From Acinetobacter higginsii (GTDB taxonomy: Bacteria > Pseudomonadota > Gammaproteobacteria > Pseudomonadales > Moraxellaceae), in contig NZ_KB850073.1 in assembly GCF_000369525.1 (NCBI RefSeq), positions 248,001 through 312,000 on the forward strand: a DNA stretch of 64,000 bases. Reading direction: 5' to 3'. The notes under the pieces are model-generated. The model saw only the letters and a list, made by a program, of their open reading frames with translations. It did not search any database and was not told the DNA's origin. Shown in pieces: positions 8,647 to 17,447 of this stretch; within the stretch, counting starts at the first letter, position 1; the number at the start of each line of letters is the position of its first letter. Made by a program: the position numbers and the translations under genes.

Positions 8647-8916
8647 ATGGCCAAAGCATATTCATTTTTAAGTACACAGCTGCTTACGATTTTGCCGTTG
8701 CAGTTTCACTCAAAAGCCCAAAAAGCACCTACAATCTAAACGCTTAAACAGGTTGAACCATAAACTTTGACTTCACAGTCACTAAGAAATGACCTGCAAA
8801 AGCTTGTACCGAACTATAACTTGTTGCACGATTAGCAGTACAAAATGGTGCTGTTGGGCACATTTATCATTGACTAAGATTATAACTCTGGTTTAACCAG
8901 TATTGAGGAACCCGCT

Positions 8917-10719
8917 ATGCCACAATACAAAGCACCCTTACGTGATATGCAGTTCGTATTGCACGAATTATTAAATGCTGAAGCACATTACGCGAAACTT
9001 CCTGCATTTCAAGACACTGTAAGCCGTGAATTGGTTGATCAATATTTAGAAGCAGCGGCTGATTTCTGCGAAAACGAACTTTCTCCTTTAAACCAAGTCG
9101 GCGACCGTGAAGGTTGTACTTGGAATGACGGTGTTGTAACAACACCTACAGGCTTTAAAGAAGCGTATCAAAAATATATCGAACTTGGCTTCCCATCTCT
9201 TTCTGCTGATGAAGAATTTGGCGGTCAAGCATTACCAAACTCTTTAGGGATCTCTATCTCTGAAATGGTGGGTACTGCAAACTGGTCATGGGGCATGTAC
9301 CCTGGTCTTTCTCACGGTGCGGTTCGTACTTTAGAACATCACGGTTCTGATGAGCAAAAGAACACTTACTTGCCAAACCTTGTTTCAGGTGTTTGGACAG
9401 GGACCATGTGCTTAACTGAATCTCATGCAGGTTCTGACTTAGGTATCATCCGTTCTAAAGCAGAACCAAATGCTGACGGTAGTTATGCAATCTCTGGCGA
9501 GAAAATCTTTATCTCTGCTGGTGAACATGACATGGCTGAAAACATCATCCATATCGTACTTGCTCGTTTACCTGGTGCGCCAAAAGGCACTAAAGGGATC
9601 TCTTTATTCATCGTACCTAAATTCCACGTCAATGCTGATGGTTCAGTTGGCGAGCGTAATGCAGTACGTTGTGGTTCAATCGAACACAAAATGGGTATCC
9701 ATGGTAACGCAACCTGTGTCATTAACTTTGACCAAGCAAAAGGTTATTTGATCGGACCTGAAAACCGTGGCTTAAACTGCATGTTCACCTTCATGAACAC
9801 AGCACGTATCGGTACAGCGGTTCAAGGTTTATCTGCATCTGAATCTTCTTTCCAAGGCGCTTTAGCGTATGCGAAAGATCGTTTGGCAATGCGTTCTCTT
9901 TCTGGTCCTAAAGCACCTGAAAAAGAAGCTGATCCAATTATTGTTCACCCAGCTGTTCGTAACATGCTTTTAACGCAAAAATCATTTGCTGAAGGCGGTC
10001 GTGCGTTGGTTTACTTATTGGCTCAATATGCAGATATCGTTGAAAAAGGCGAAACTGAAGAAGAGCGTAAGTTTGCTGACAACATCTTGTCTTTGTTAAC
10101 CCCAATTGCAAAAGCATTCTTAACTGAAACAGGTTCTGAATCTGCGAAGCACGGTGTACAAGTTTTTGGTGGTCACGGCTTCATCTCTGAACACGGTATG
10201 GAACAAATCGTACGTGATACACGTATTGCTTGCTTATACGAAGGTACAACTGAGATTCAAGCACTTGACTTGTTAGGTCGTAAAGTCTTGCAAACTCAAG
10301 GTGCAATGTTGAAAGACTTCACCAAGATTATCCATAAATTTGTTGAAGCAAACAAAGACAATGCTGCAATGCAAGAGTTCATTGCGCCATTGGCTGCTGC
10401 AAACAAAGAATGGGGCGATATCACCATGCAAATCGGTATGCGTGCAATGCAAAACCCGGATGAAGTTGGTGCAGCTGCGGTTGACTACTTATACTTCTCT
10501 GGTTATGTAACGCTTGCTTACTTATGGGCACGTATGGCGCTTGTTGCTCAAGAGAAATTAGCTGAAGGTTCAACTGAAGTTGACTTCTACAATGCAAAAG
10601 TGACCACTGCTCGCTTCTACTTTAAGAAGATCTTGCCACGTGTTCGCTCACATGTAGACGTACTTTCAACTGGCGTTGCGCCATTGTTTGAACTTGATGC
10701 GGAACACTTCGCTTTCTAA
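8917..10719 (+). CDS. acyl-CoA dehydrogenase, long (DmdC-like) form
   Basis: 600-residue flavoprotein. It has an N-terminal extension (YKAPLRDMQFVL), GTMCLTESHAGSDLG (FAD/substrate loop), GSIEHKMGIHGNATCV, FGGHGFISE and YEGTTEIQALDLLGRK, where the Glu of YEGT is the usual catalytic-base position in this subclass. A C-terminal extension of about 130 residues distinguishes it from ordinary 380-residue acyl-CoA dehydrogenases and fits the 3-methylmercaptopropionyl-CoA dehydrogenase-like group. Probably fatty-acid beta-oxidation. GAGG lies upstream of the ATG. Paralogous to the next gene; both have their own terminators. Substrate not determinable. Confidence 0.92.
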   Translation: MPQYKAPLRDMQFVLHELLNAEAHYAKLPAFQDTVSRELVDQYLEAAADFCENELSPLNQVGDREGCTWNDGVVTTPTGFKEAYQKYIELGFPSLSADEEFGGQALPNSLGISISEMVGTANWSWGMYPGLSHGAVRTLEHHGSDEQKNTYLPNLVSGVWTGTMCLTESHAGSDLGIIRSKAEPNADGSYAISGEKIFISAGEHDMAENIIHIVLARLPGAPKGTKGISLFIVPKFHVNADGSVGERNAVRCGSIEHKMGIHGNATCVINFDQAKGYLIGPENRGLNCMFTFMNTARIGTAVQGLSASESSFQGALAYAKDRLAMRSLSGPKAPEKEADPIIVHPAVRNMLLTQKSFAEGGRALVYLLAQYADIVEKGETEEERKFADNILSLLTPIAKAFLTETGSESAKHGVQVFGGHGFISEHGMEQIVRDTRIACLYEGTTEIQALDLLGRKVLQTQGAMLKDFTKIIHKFVEANKDNAAMQEFIAPLAAANKEWGDITMQIGMRAMQNPDEVGAAAVDYLYFSGYVTLAYLWARMALVAQEKLAEGSTEVDFYNAKVTTARFYFKKILPRVRSHVDVLSTGVAPLFELDAEHFAF

Positions 10720-10758
10720 ACATAGTTTAGAATGAGATGCAACGTTCATCACAGAAAA

Positions 10759-10789
10759 AGGACTGGTCAGTTTTGACCGTCCTTTTTTT
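10759..10789 (+). terminator. Rho-independent terminator
   Basis: AGGACTGGTCA pairs with TGACCGTCCT (one G-T) around a GTTT loop, followed by seven T, between the two acyl-CoA dehydrogenase genes. They are therefore likely separate transcription units. Confidence 0.9.
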
Positions 10790-10881
10790 GTTTAATCAAT
10801 GCTAAATTTACACTATTCAATTTATTTGTTCGTTTTATTTGATCACTTTGCACATGAAACTGTGCGTAGAAGGGAACGATT

Positions 10882-12663
10882 ATGCCAATTTACAATGCTC
10901 CTCTAGCAGACATGAAATTCATCTTAAATGATGTATTTAAAGCAGAACAATTTTGGCAGTCTAATGAGAAACTGGCTCATGTAGATGCTGCAACAGCTGA
11001 AGCAATTTTAGAAGAAATGGCGAAGTTTGCCCAAAACGTGACACATCCGTTAAACCGTACGGGTGATGAAGAAGGTGCACGTTGGGAAAATGGCGAAGTT
11101 TTCACTCCAGCAGGTTTCAAAGAAGCATTCCGTCAATACGCTGATGGCGGTTGGATCGGCTTAGGTGCAGACGAAGAATGGGGCGGTCAGGCAATGCCAA
11201 AAATGCTGACCGTACTGTCTGATGAAATGTTATTCGCGACAAATCCATCATTCATGCTCTACCCGCTTCTTTCTGTGGGTGCTGGTATGGCGTTAAACAG
11301 CTATGCATCACAAGAGCAAAAAGAAACCTATTTACCTAAAATCTACTCTGGCGAATGGTCAGGTACGATGTGCTTAACTGAACCCCATGCAGGTACAGAT
11401 TTAGGTATTATCAAAACTAAAGCTGAACGCAATGAAGATGGTACGTATAACATTACCGGTACTAAAATCTTCATCACCGGTGGTGATAACGATCTAGCTG
11501 AAAACATCATTCATCTTGTTCTTGCTAAGACACCTGATGCTCCTGCGGGTTCACGTGGTATCTCGTTATTCATCGTTCCAAAATTCCTGTTAAATGAAGA
11601 TGGTTCTTTAGGTGAGCGCAACCCTGTTGGTCCTGGTTCAATCGAACACAAAATGGGTATCAAGGCATCTGCTACTTGCGTGATGAACTTTGATGGCGCC
11701 AAAGGCTACCTCGTGGGTAAAGAAAACGAAGGTCTTGCTGCAATGTTCGTCATGATGAACTACGAACGTTTGTCAATGGGTATCCAAGGTCTTGGTGCTT
11801 CAGAATTTGCGTATCAAAATGCAGCACAATACGCAACTGACCGTTTGCAAGGCCGTAGCGCAGCAGGCGTTCAATCACCAAACAAACTAGCGGACAGCAT
11901 TTTAGTACATGGTGATGTACGTCGTATGTTGCTCAATGTACGTGCGAATAATGAAGCATCACGTGCATTTGCCGTTTATGTAGGTCAACAGTTAGACATC
12001 ACTAAATTCTCGACTGATGCAGAAGCTGTGAAGCAAGCGAATAACCGTGTTGCGCTGTTAACACCAATCGCAAAAGCTTACCTCACTGATACAGCCTTCC
12101 AAGCAACCTTAGATGCGCAAATGGTGTTTGGTGGTCACGGTTATATCCGTGAATGGGGTATGGAACAATGTATCCGTGATCTTCGTATTGCTCAAATTTA
12201 CGAAGGGACTAACGGTGTTCAGTCTCAAGATTTAATTGGTCGTAAAACCATTAAATGTGGTGGTGCATTCATTGCTGAGTACATCACTGAAATCCGTGAC
12301 TTTGCCAATGATCTAGACACTGATTTGAACTTCATTAAAGATGCAACTTTAGACGCTGCAACTGAAATTGAAGCCATCACGCAGTTCATTATTGAGCAAG
12401 CAGCTGAAAATGTTGACTTCCCGAACTCAGCTGCAGTTGACTACTTACATGCGGTGGGCTTACTCAGCTTCGCTTATATGTTTGCAAAAATCGCTGCTGC
12501 TGCAAAAGACAAGTCTGGTGATTTCTACCAAAACAAAATTGCATTAGCACAATACTTTGTAGACCGTATCTTGCCTGAATTAGATGCGCGTTTAGCGAAA
12601 ATCAAAGCAGGTTCTGACTTGATCATGAACTTCAGCGAAGATTACTTCACCAACCAAGCTTAA
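10882..12663 (+). CDS. acyl-CoA dehydrogenase, long form (second paralog)
   Basis: 593 residues, clearly homologous to the upstream gene: YNAPLADMKFIL start, GTMCLTEPHAGTDLG, GSIEHKMGIKASATCV, FGGHGYIREWGMEQ and YEGTNGVQSQDLIGRK. AGGGAACG precedes the ATG at 10882. The two differ enough (for example YEGTTE versus YEGTNG) to suggest an old duplication with different acyl-chain preferences. Expected role is FAD-dependent alpha,beta-dehydrogenation of acyl-CoA in beta-oxidation. Confidence 0.92.
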   Translation: MPIYNAPLADMKFILNDVFKAEQFWQSNEKLAHVDAATAEAILEEMAKFAQNVTHPLNRTGDEEGARWENGEVFTPAGFKEAFRQYADGGWIGLGADEEWGGQAMPKMLTVLSDEMLFATNPSFMLYPLLSVGAGMALNSYASQEQKETYLPKIYSGEWSGTMCLTEPHAGTDLGIIKTKAERNEDGTYNITGTKIFITGGDNDLAENIIHLVLAKTPDAPAGSRGISLFIVPKFLLNEDGSLGERNPVGPGSIEHKMGIKASATCVMNFDGAKGYLVGKENEGLAAMFVMMNYERLSMGIQGLGASEFAYQNAAQYATDRLQGRSAAGVQSPNKLADSILVHGDVRRMLLNVRANNEASRAFAVYVGQQLDITKFSTDAEAVKQANNRVALLTPIAKAYLTDTAFQATLDAQMVFGGHGYIREWGMEQCIRDLRIAQIYEGTNGVQSQDLIGRKTIKCGGAFIAEYITEIRDFANDLDTDLNFIKDATLDAATEIEAITQFIIEQAAENVDFPNSAAVDYLHAVGLLSFAYMFAKIAAAAKDKSGDFYQNKIALAQYFVDRILPELDARLAKIKAGSDLIMNFSEDYFTNQA

Positions 12664-12680
12664 TTTTGGCGTGATGTTAA

Positions 12681-12717
12681 AAACTGCCTCAATCATTTGG
12701 TTGAGGCAGTTTTTTTA
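12681..12717 (+). terminator. Rho-independent terminator
   Basis: AAACTGCCTCAA and TTGAGGCAGTTT form a perfect 12-bp stem with an 8-nt loop and a long T-run. Confidence 0.95.
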
Positions 12718-12785
12718 TCGCTATAATCAAATCAGCATAAAACTTGCATAACATTCTAATGATCATGTTGAGAATATAAATCGCT

Positions 12786-13283
12786 ATGTCGAACTCTAAA
12801 GAGAAACTTGAAGGCTTACCTCGCCTACTTGATCGCTTCGGTCACTACGCGGTTGAAGCCTTTCATTATTTAGCCTTATTTATTATCGGCTGTATGATTG
12901 CATGGTCAGCCGTACATACCGTGATTGAAATTCTAACGGTAAAACAGTACGCTACCATTGATGATATCTTACTGTTGTTTATCTATTTAGAATTAGGCGC
13001 GATGGTGGGGATTTACTTCAAGACCAATCACATGCCGGTGCGCTTTTTGATTTATGTCGCGATTACCGCACTCACCCGCCTGTTGATTGCCGATATTCAG
13101 CACAACCATAAAGCTTCTATGGATTTAGTCATTACCACAGGTTCAATCTTGATTTTAGCGGTGGCGATTTTGGTAGTCCGATTTGCGTCATGGAACTACC
13201 CTTCTGTGATTCGGGGCAAGGATCAAGAACAACAATTGCCTTCCAACAAAACACCTCGACCACAAGATGACGAACTAGCATAA
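12786..13283 (+). CDS. PsiE-family phosphate-starvation-inducible membrane protein
   Basis: 165 residues with four predicted membrane helices: FHYLALFIIGCMIAWSAV, ILLLFIYLELGAMVGIYF, PVRFLIYVAITALTRLLI and VITTGSILILAVAILVV. The segment LELGAMVGIYFKTNHMPVRF matches the conserved core of PsiE proteins. The biochemical role of PsiE is not established. No Pho box was evident to me upstream. A short hydrophilic C-terminal tail follows the last helix. Confidence 0.85.
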   Translation: MSNSKEKLEGLPRLLDRFGHYAVEAFHYLALFIIGCMIAWSAVHTVIEILTVKQYATIDDILLLFIYLELGAMVGIYFKTNHMPVRFLIYVAITALTRLLIADIQHNHKASMDLVITTGSILILAVAILVVRFASWNYPSVIRGKDQEQQLPSNKTPRPQDDELA

Positions 13284-13285
13284 AT

Positions 13286-13315
13286 AAAAAAGCAGGCATA
13301 TGGCCTGCTTTTTTA
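13286..13315. terminator. bidirectional terminator
   Basis: AAAAAGCAGGC and GCCTGCTTTTT stem between the convergent PsiE-family and RcnB-like genes, with A-run and T-run flanks. Confidence 0.9.
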
Positions 13316-13324
13316 TTGCATCTG

Positions 13325-13696
13325 CTATGCAACTCGGAAAACACGATATTTCGAGTCCACCAACACATATTTACCTTGTACCTGCATCCAGTTATAACCA
13401 CGAGGTGGTTCATATAAACGGTGAGTACGATAGTTCGAAACTACATAACGATTACTACGGAATTCTGAGGGTAAACGCTCGCCACGCTTGAAGTTAATAC
13501 GTTGACCATAATGATTACCACGGTCGCCATTCGACCAGCGCGGTTGTTCACGATGATCGTAACGGTGGTCATAACGATCATAGCGATTATCGTAGCGATC
13601 TTTATGATCATGATTCCAACGATTTGAATCTGCCATAGCTGAGGCAGAAACACCCAGCATAAGTGTTGATACCAGTAATACGGCTGTCTTCTTCAT
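13325..13696 (-). CDS. RcnB-like periplasmic protein, paralog 1
   Basis: 123 residues with a Sec signal peptide ending SASAMA. The mature N-terminus is a His/Asp/Tyr/Arg repeat (RYDNRYDRYDHRYDHRE) that could bind metal. The C-terminus carries LPSEFRSNRYVV and YEPPRGYNWMQVQGKYVLVD, the conserved core of RcnB-family proteins. RcnB is a periplasmic protein needed for Ni/Co homeostasis in E. coli. A second copy of the fold is encoded 150 bp upstream in the same direction. A metal link is inferred from family only. Confidence 0.82.
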   Translation of the reverse strand: MKKTAVLLVSTLMLGVSASAMADSNRWNHDHKDRYDNRYDRYDHRYDHREQPRWSNGDRGNHYGQRINFKRGERLPSEFRSNRYVVSNYRTHRLYEPPRGYNWMQVQGKYVLVDSKYRVFRVA

Positions 13697-13849
13697 TCTT
13701 TAATCCTCTGTTTTTCGATCTGAAATCAGATTAAGAAAAACTCAAGGAGAAAGCATGAATAAAACTCGCAACATTGCAAAGCTTTGTAATGAATAGCGAG
13801 AAATTATGGAGAATCCTCGAGAGATTAAATTTTAGAAAACCATCAAAAA

Positions 13850-14341
13850 TCAGCGAATAATCTCAATGGTAAAATTATCATCAGTCACTAAAAGATAACG
13901 TCCATCCACGACGACCCAATGTCTGCCACGTGGGGGTTCACGTAAGGAATAATAATCCCAGTCCCGAACCACATAACGCTCACTGCGGAACTCACCCGGT
14001 AATTCATTGCCCACCACAAAAGACTCACGGCGATAGCTGCGGTCATATTGCGTATCTGGATAATATTCGACACGGACACCCGATCGATGATTCGGATGAG
14101 GATAATAGTTATTTTGATTGGGTTGATAGTAGTAACCTTTCGGTGGCGCTGTCGGTGTATAACGCTGATTCGAAAAAGCAAATGGATCTTGTGCTGGCGG
14201 CTGATAGGCAGGAGTCGTCTGATGAGAGGAGCGGCGTTCTACCCCACTATAGCCACTCCAAGCATTGTCGGCATAGCTCATCACTGGGAGATAGCTCAAT
14301 ACAGCTGCCAAGCCATAAATATAAGGTTGAAATTGCTTCAT
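13850..14341 (-). CDS. RcnB-like periplasmic protein, paralog 2
   Basis: Start set at 14341 because GGGAGA lies just upstream and MKQFQPYIYGLAAVLSYLPVMSYA is a clean signal peptide; an in-frame start at 14395 would bury it. The Pro/Tyr/Gln-rich middle (YQPPAQDPF, YYYQPNQNNYY) is low complexity. The C-terminal domain (LPGEFRSERYVV, REPPRGRHWVVVDGRYLLV) is the RcnB-like core, parallel to paralog 1. It keeps two Trp near the end of the core. Function unknown beyond the family. Confidence 0.8.
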   Translation of the reverse strand: MKQFQPYIYGLAAVLSYLPVMSYADNAWSGYSGVERRSSHQTTPAYQPPAQDPFAFSNQRYTPTAPPKGYYYQPNQNNYYPHPNHRSGVRVEYYPDTQYDRSYRRESFVVGNELPGEFRSERYVVRDWDYYSLREPPRGRHWVVVDGRYLLVTDDNFTIEIIR

Positions 14342-14511
14342 CTTGATCTCCCTAAAAGCAGAGTATCTGTCTATTTTAGAATAAAAAATAAGCATAACTG
14401 TTGTAATAATATTTTTTCAGATTAGCTGTTGAATTCCCAAGATAAACAGCAGCGAGCTACAGCTCCGCCGAGATATGCTAAAATCACATTTTTGGTTTTA
14501 AGGCAACATCA

Positions 14512-14958
14512 GTGGCTGAAATGAATTTTGATCGTCTCTATCAATTCTTCTGTAAAGTGCCAAGCGTGCAAGAAGCGCGTATTGTTGCACATGGCGCAGA
14601 TGGTCAACACGCATGGTGGTTTAAATTTAATATTGATGTTGAACATCCGTTGGCATGGCAAACCGTTCAAGAACTTGGACATGTACTCAATTATTTATCC
14701 ACCAATGAGCGTTTACCGACTCAGTTCTTCCCAGTGTCTCCACCACCCTATATGAACGGTGAAGCCAAAGATTTTTTGGCTTGGGTCATTCAGTGCAATC
14801 ATCCAGAATTCACTCCAGATGTGGTCTGTGACTGGCTAGAAGCACGCTTACCGAATCCTGTGGATGATGAAAGTCAGTGGAAAATCAAAACCGATTTAAG
14901 TGAACTCGAGCAAATGGCTGATAAGGATTTAGATCAATTGATTCCTCCAAGCCCTTAA
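14512..14958 (+). CDS. conserved hypothetical protein
   Basis: 148 residues, soluble, acidic, no signal peptide. Starts at GTG 14512 or ATG 14521 (MNFDRLYQFF); neither has a strong Shine-Dalgarno. Trp-rich in the first half (HAWWFKF, AWQTVQ) with a PPYMNGEAKDFLAW motif that may be family-specific. I do not recognise a domain. It lies alone between two leftward genes and has normal-looking codon use for the region, so it is probably real. Confidence 0.7.
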   Translation: MAEMNFDRLYQFFCKVPSVQEARIVAHGADGQHAWWFKFNIDVEHPLAWQTVQELGHVLNYLSTNERLPTQFFPVSPPPYMNGEAKDFLAWVIQCNHPEFTPDVVCDWLEARLPNPVDDESQWKIKTDLSELEQMADKDLDQLIPPSP

Positions 14959-15042
14959 TTTTTTTCTTGAGGATGTAGGTCTTTCAACAAGCTGAATCGC
15001 AAATAAACATCCACATTCAGCTTGTTGAACTCTCGTTATGAA

Positions 15043-15852
15043 TCACGATAAGTCATAACCCAAATATTCTTGTGGGGATTCTGAATAAGGTAAAATCAGA
15101 TAATCATTTTTTAAAATCAGGTCTTTCATTGCCTTTTGATGAGCAAAATCTAAAGGATAAATCAAAGCCAAATCCTGAATTAAATCATTCATCTTTTCAG
15201 CTTTAAAATCTGGGGTTTTAGTCCATCCCAATAAGGCTGCTCCAAGTCCGATAAATTCGAAGCCATAGTGCTGCATTTTCTGAATCAGCGCATAATTCTC
15301 GAAGGGATCAAAATCACAAGAAAAATAGCCATTTGGTAGCATCGCCAGTTTTAATGCTTCGGTTTCAATATCAGCCACTTTAACTGCGATAACACTGTCT
15401 AATGAAATCAATAGATGTTGATTGAAATAAAGCAGTGCTTCTAAGTCATTTTCATCATAATGCTGCATTTTTTCAGCTAGGCTTTCAAAACGCTGCTGCT
15501 GTGCGGGATCATTCAACTGTTGAAGATAATGCTGCAATTGCTTTGGAACACACACATTTTGATAAGTTTGCTCCCACCGTGGATCATTGACTTCAATTCC
15601 CTTGAGGTCGTCACTAAAATCGACATACAGACGGTCATCCTCGACCGCATGCATCGAGGTATATTTTGCTTGTGCGGCGTCATCTAAAACTAGAAACACT
15701 TTTTTAGGATAAACATCTTGTTTAAGGGAGCGATAACATTCTAAGAGTTCTGCCCAACTTTGAATTTCAACGATATCTGCATAATGATTAAATTGATGTA
15801 CCTCTAAATCAATCTGCTCATCCTGTCTGATATTCAGTTTAATTTTCGCCAT
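15043..15852 (-). CDS. hypothetical protein, cytoplasmic
   Basis: 269 residues, acidic, Gln-rich (QLQHYLQQLNDPAQQQRFESL), no signal peptide or membrane segment. No motif recognised. It starts 25 nt downstream of the phospholipase-D-like gene stop, on the same strand, so the two are probably co-transcribed. The C-terminus (YLILPYSESPQEYLGYDLS) is Tyr-rich. Confidence 0.7.
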   Translation of the reverse strand: MAKIKLNIRQDEQIDLEVHQFNHYADIVEIQSWAELLECYRSLKQDVYPKKVFLVLDDAAQAKYTSMHAVEDDRLYVDFSDDLKGIEVNDPRWEQTYQNVCVPKQLQHYLQQLNDPAQQQRFESLAEKMQHYDENDLEALLYFNQHLLISLDSVIAVKVADIETEALKLAMLPNGYFSCDFDPFENYALIQKMQHYGFEFIGLGAALLGWTKTPDFKAEKMNDLIQDLALIYPLDFAHQKAMKDLILKNDYLILPYSESPQEYLGYDLS

Positions 15853-15877
15853 TGCGTAGAACCCTCGTTATGCTGAA

Positions 15878-17341
15878 TTAAAAAGTGGATAAACCCGACC
15901 ATTCCATAAAACGATAGATCCAGTATTTTACTTTTGACTCATCAGCATATTTTGCATAATCCACCGTGATTTGACGTGCATTGGCGTTGGTCCATGCTGC
16001 ATCAAAATACTGTCCCGCATCTTTAAACACAGGCGCTTGTGCTGCACCAATCACGCGCATGTCGGTTTCAAGATTATAATTTTTTAGATTACGTGCAGTT
16101 AAGTTAGCTGAACCGAGAATGATCTCCGCTTGCTGGGCGTTTGATTTAAGCAGCATTTTGCTATGACATTGTTCGCCACGGGTATCACACCAACGGATTG
16201 GAATACCAACTGCATTCAGTTCTGAAGCCACTTGGCGATTGGGAATACCATTCTTTTGACGACCAAACGCATCTTTATTCGGGTCAAGCATAATACGAAT
16301 GTTGACACCACGTTGCTGTGCCTGCTTGAGTGCATCAATGATATTACGTTCTGATAAATAGAACATCGCCATATCTAAATGCTCTTTACTTTTCGCAGTC
16401 TGAATCATTTTTAAGACAGCATCATAAATTGCTTTTTCAGTCAGCACTTGCACTTGTGGCAATGTTTTATCTTCGGCGAGTCCGCCCATAATCACAAATG
16501 GGCTCGAACCTTTGGACATATTGGCCACAGTTTGTTCAGTTTGCAAGACATCAATCGCGGTTGGCCCATCCACCACCAAGGCCACATTGCTATGATGTGA
16601 ACTACCATCATGTGGATTGGCCGAAGTTACTAAGCTTTTCCATCCGTCAACCGTATCAACCACCAAGGTTTTACGATGATTGGCTTTGAAATTAAACAAT
16701 TCCAGATAACTACGCAGAGTAATTTTATCATTGCCAAATGGGCTACTTAACCAGCCACCTTCAGGATTATTGCCCAAGTTCTGACAACAGATATACCAAA
16801 AACCTGACCACAATGGATTCGAAGCACGCAATGGCTTTAAATCAGTTTCGATGACATCCACACCTGCTTGGCGTAGTTGTAGATAATGCTTTGGCGTTAA
16901 CCCACCATAAACCGAATTAATCGGATCGGTAATCACTACAACTTCAACATTTGGATGCAAACGACGCTTCACGATTAAGGCATCGGTGAGCTCTTGCATT
17001 AAAGGAAACTGTTTGACTGTCGACTTACCCACTTCCTGATTAAACAGGAACATATCCAGCACAATGGTAGTCTGTGCCTGATCAATCAACTGAAACACTT
17101 CTTTGAAAATATGCTGATCTACTTGTTGCTGACCTTGCGCATCGATATAAGTCTGATCGGCTAAGAATTTCACATTGGCATGACGTAATTGCCCAGTAAA
17201 ATCCAATCCCTTTGGGAGTGGTTTTACGGTGTGATAGATTGCCGAAGCAATGTATCCAATCGCAAAAATACACAATATGACTGCCATGTAACGTCGACCT
17301 GACCAGTTTAATTTTCGATGGATTCGTTGGAAGATACGCAT
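15878..17341 (-). CDS. phospholipase D / cardiolipin-synthase-like protein
   Basis: 487 residues. An N-terminal membrane anchor (YMAVILCIFAIGYIASAIY, residues 18-36) precedes two PLD-type active sites: NHRKTLVVD at about 221 (an H-x-K-x4-D motif) and CHSKMLL...ILGSANLTARN at about 392. Two HKD motifs in one chain fit the cardiolipin synthase/PLD superfamily, which transfers phosphatidyl groups or hydrolyses phosphodiesters. The spacing and the N-terminal single anchor differ from ClsA, so the substrate is uncertain. The downstream unknown gene at 15043 may be its partner. Confidence 0.85.
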   Translation of the reverse strand: MRIFQRIHRKLNWSGRRYMAVILCIFAIGYIASAIYHTVKPLPKGLDFTGQLRHANVKFLADQTYIDAQGQQQVDQHIFKEVFQLIDQAQTTIVLDMFLFNQEVGKSTVKQFPLMQELTDALIVKRRLHPNVEVVVITDPINSVYGGLTPKHYLQLRQAGVDVIETDLKPLRASNPLWSGFWYICCQNLGNNPEGGWLSSPFGNDKITLRSYLELFNFKANHRKTLVVDTVDGWKSLVTSANPHDGSSHHSNVALVVDGPTAIDVLQTEQTVANMSKGSSPFVIMGGLAEDKTLPQVQVLTEKAIYDAVLKMIQTAKSKEHLDMAMFYLSERNIIDALKQAQQRGVNIRIMLDPNKDAFGRQKNGIPNRQVASELNAVGIPIRWCDTRGEQCHSKMLLKSNAQQAEIILGSANLTARNLKNYNLETDMRVIGAAQAPVFKDAGQYFDAAWTNANARQITVDYAKYADESKVKYWIYRFMEWSGLSTF

Positions 17342-17346
17342 ATAAA

Positions 17347-17385
17347 CAAAAAAAGCCCTAGCCTAATGAGTTAAGGCTAGAGCTT
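17347..17385 (-). terminator. terminator of the TonB-receptor gene
   Basis: Read on the minus strand, GCTCTAGCCTTAA and TTAGGCTAGGGC pair (one mismatch) and run into TTTTTTT, 60 nt after the receptor stop codon and just before the phospholipase gene. Confidence 0.8.
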
Positions 17386-17447
17386 ATGCTTTGATTTTTC
17401 AATGCTAATTTGGTGATCATTTAAAAAATCAAAAATTAAATTTTCAC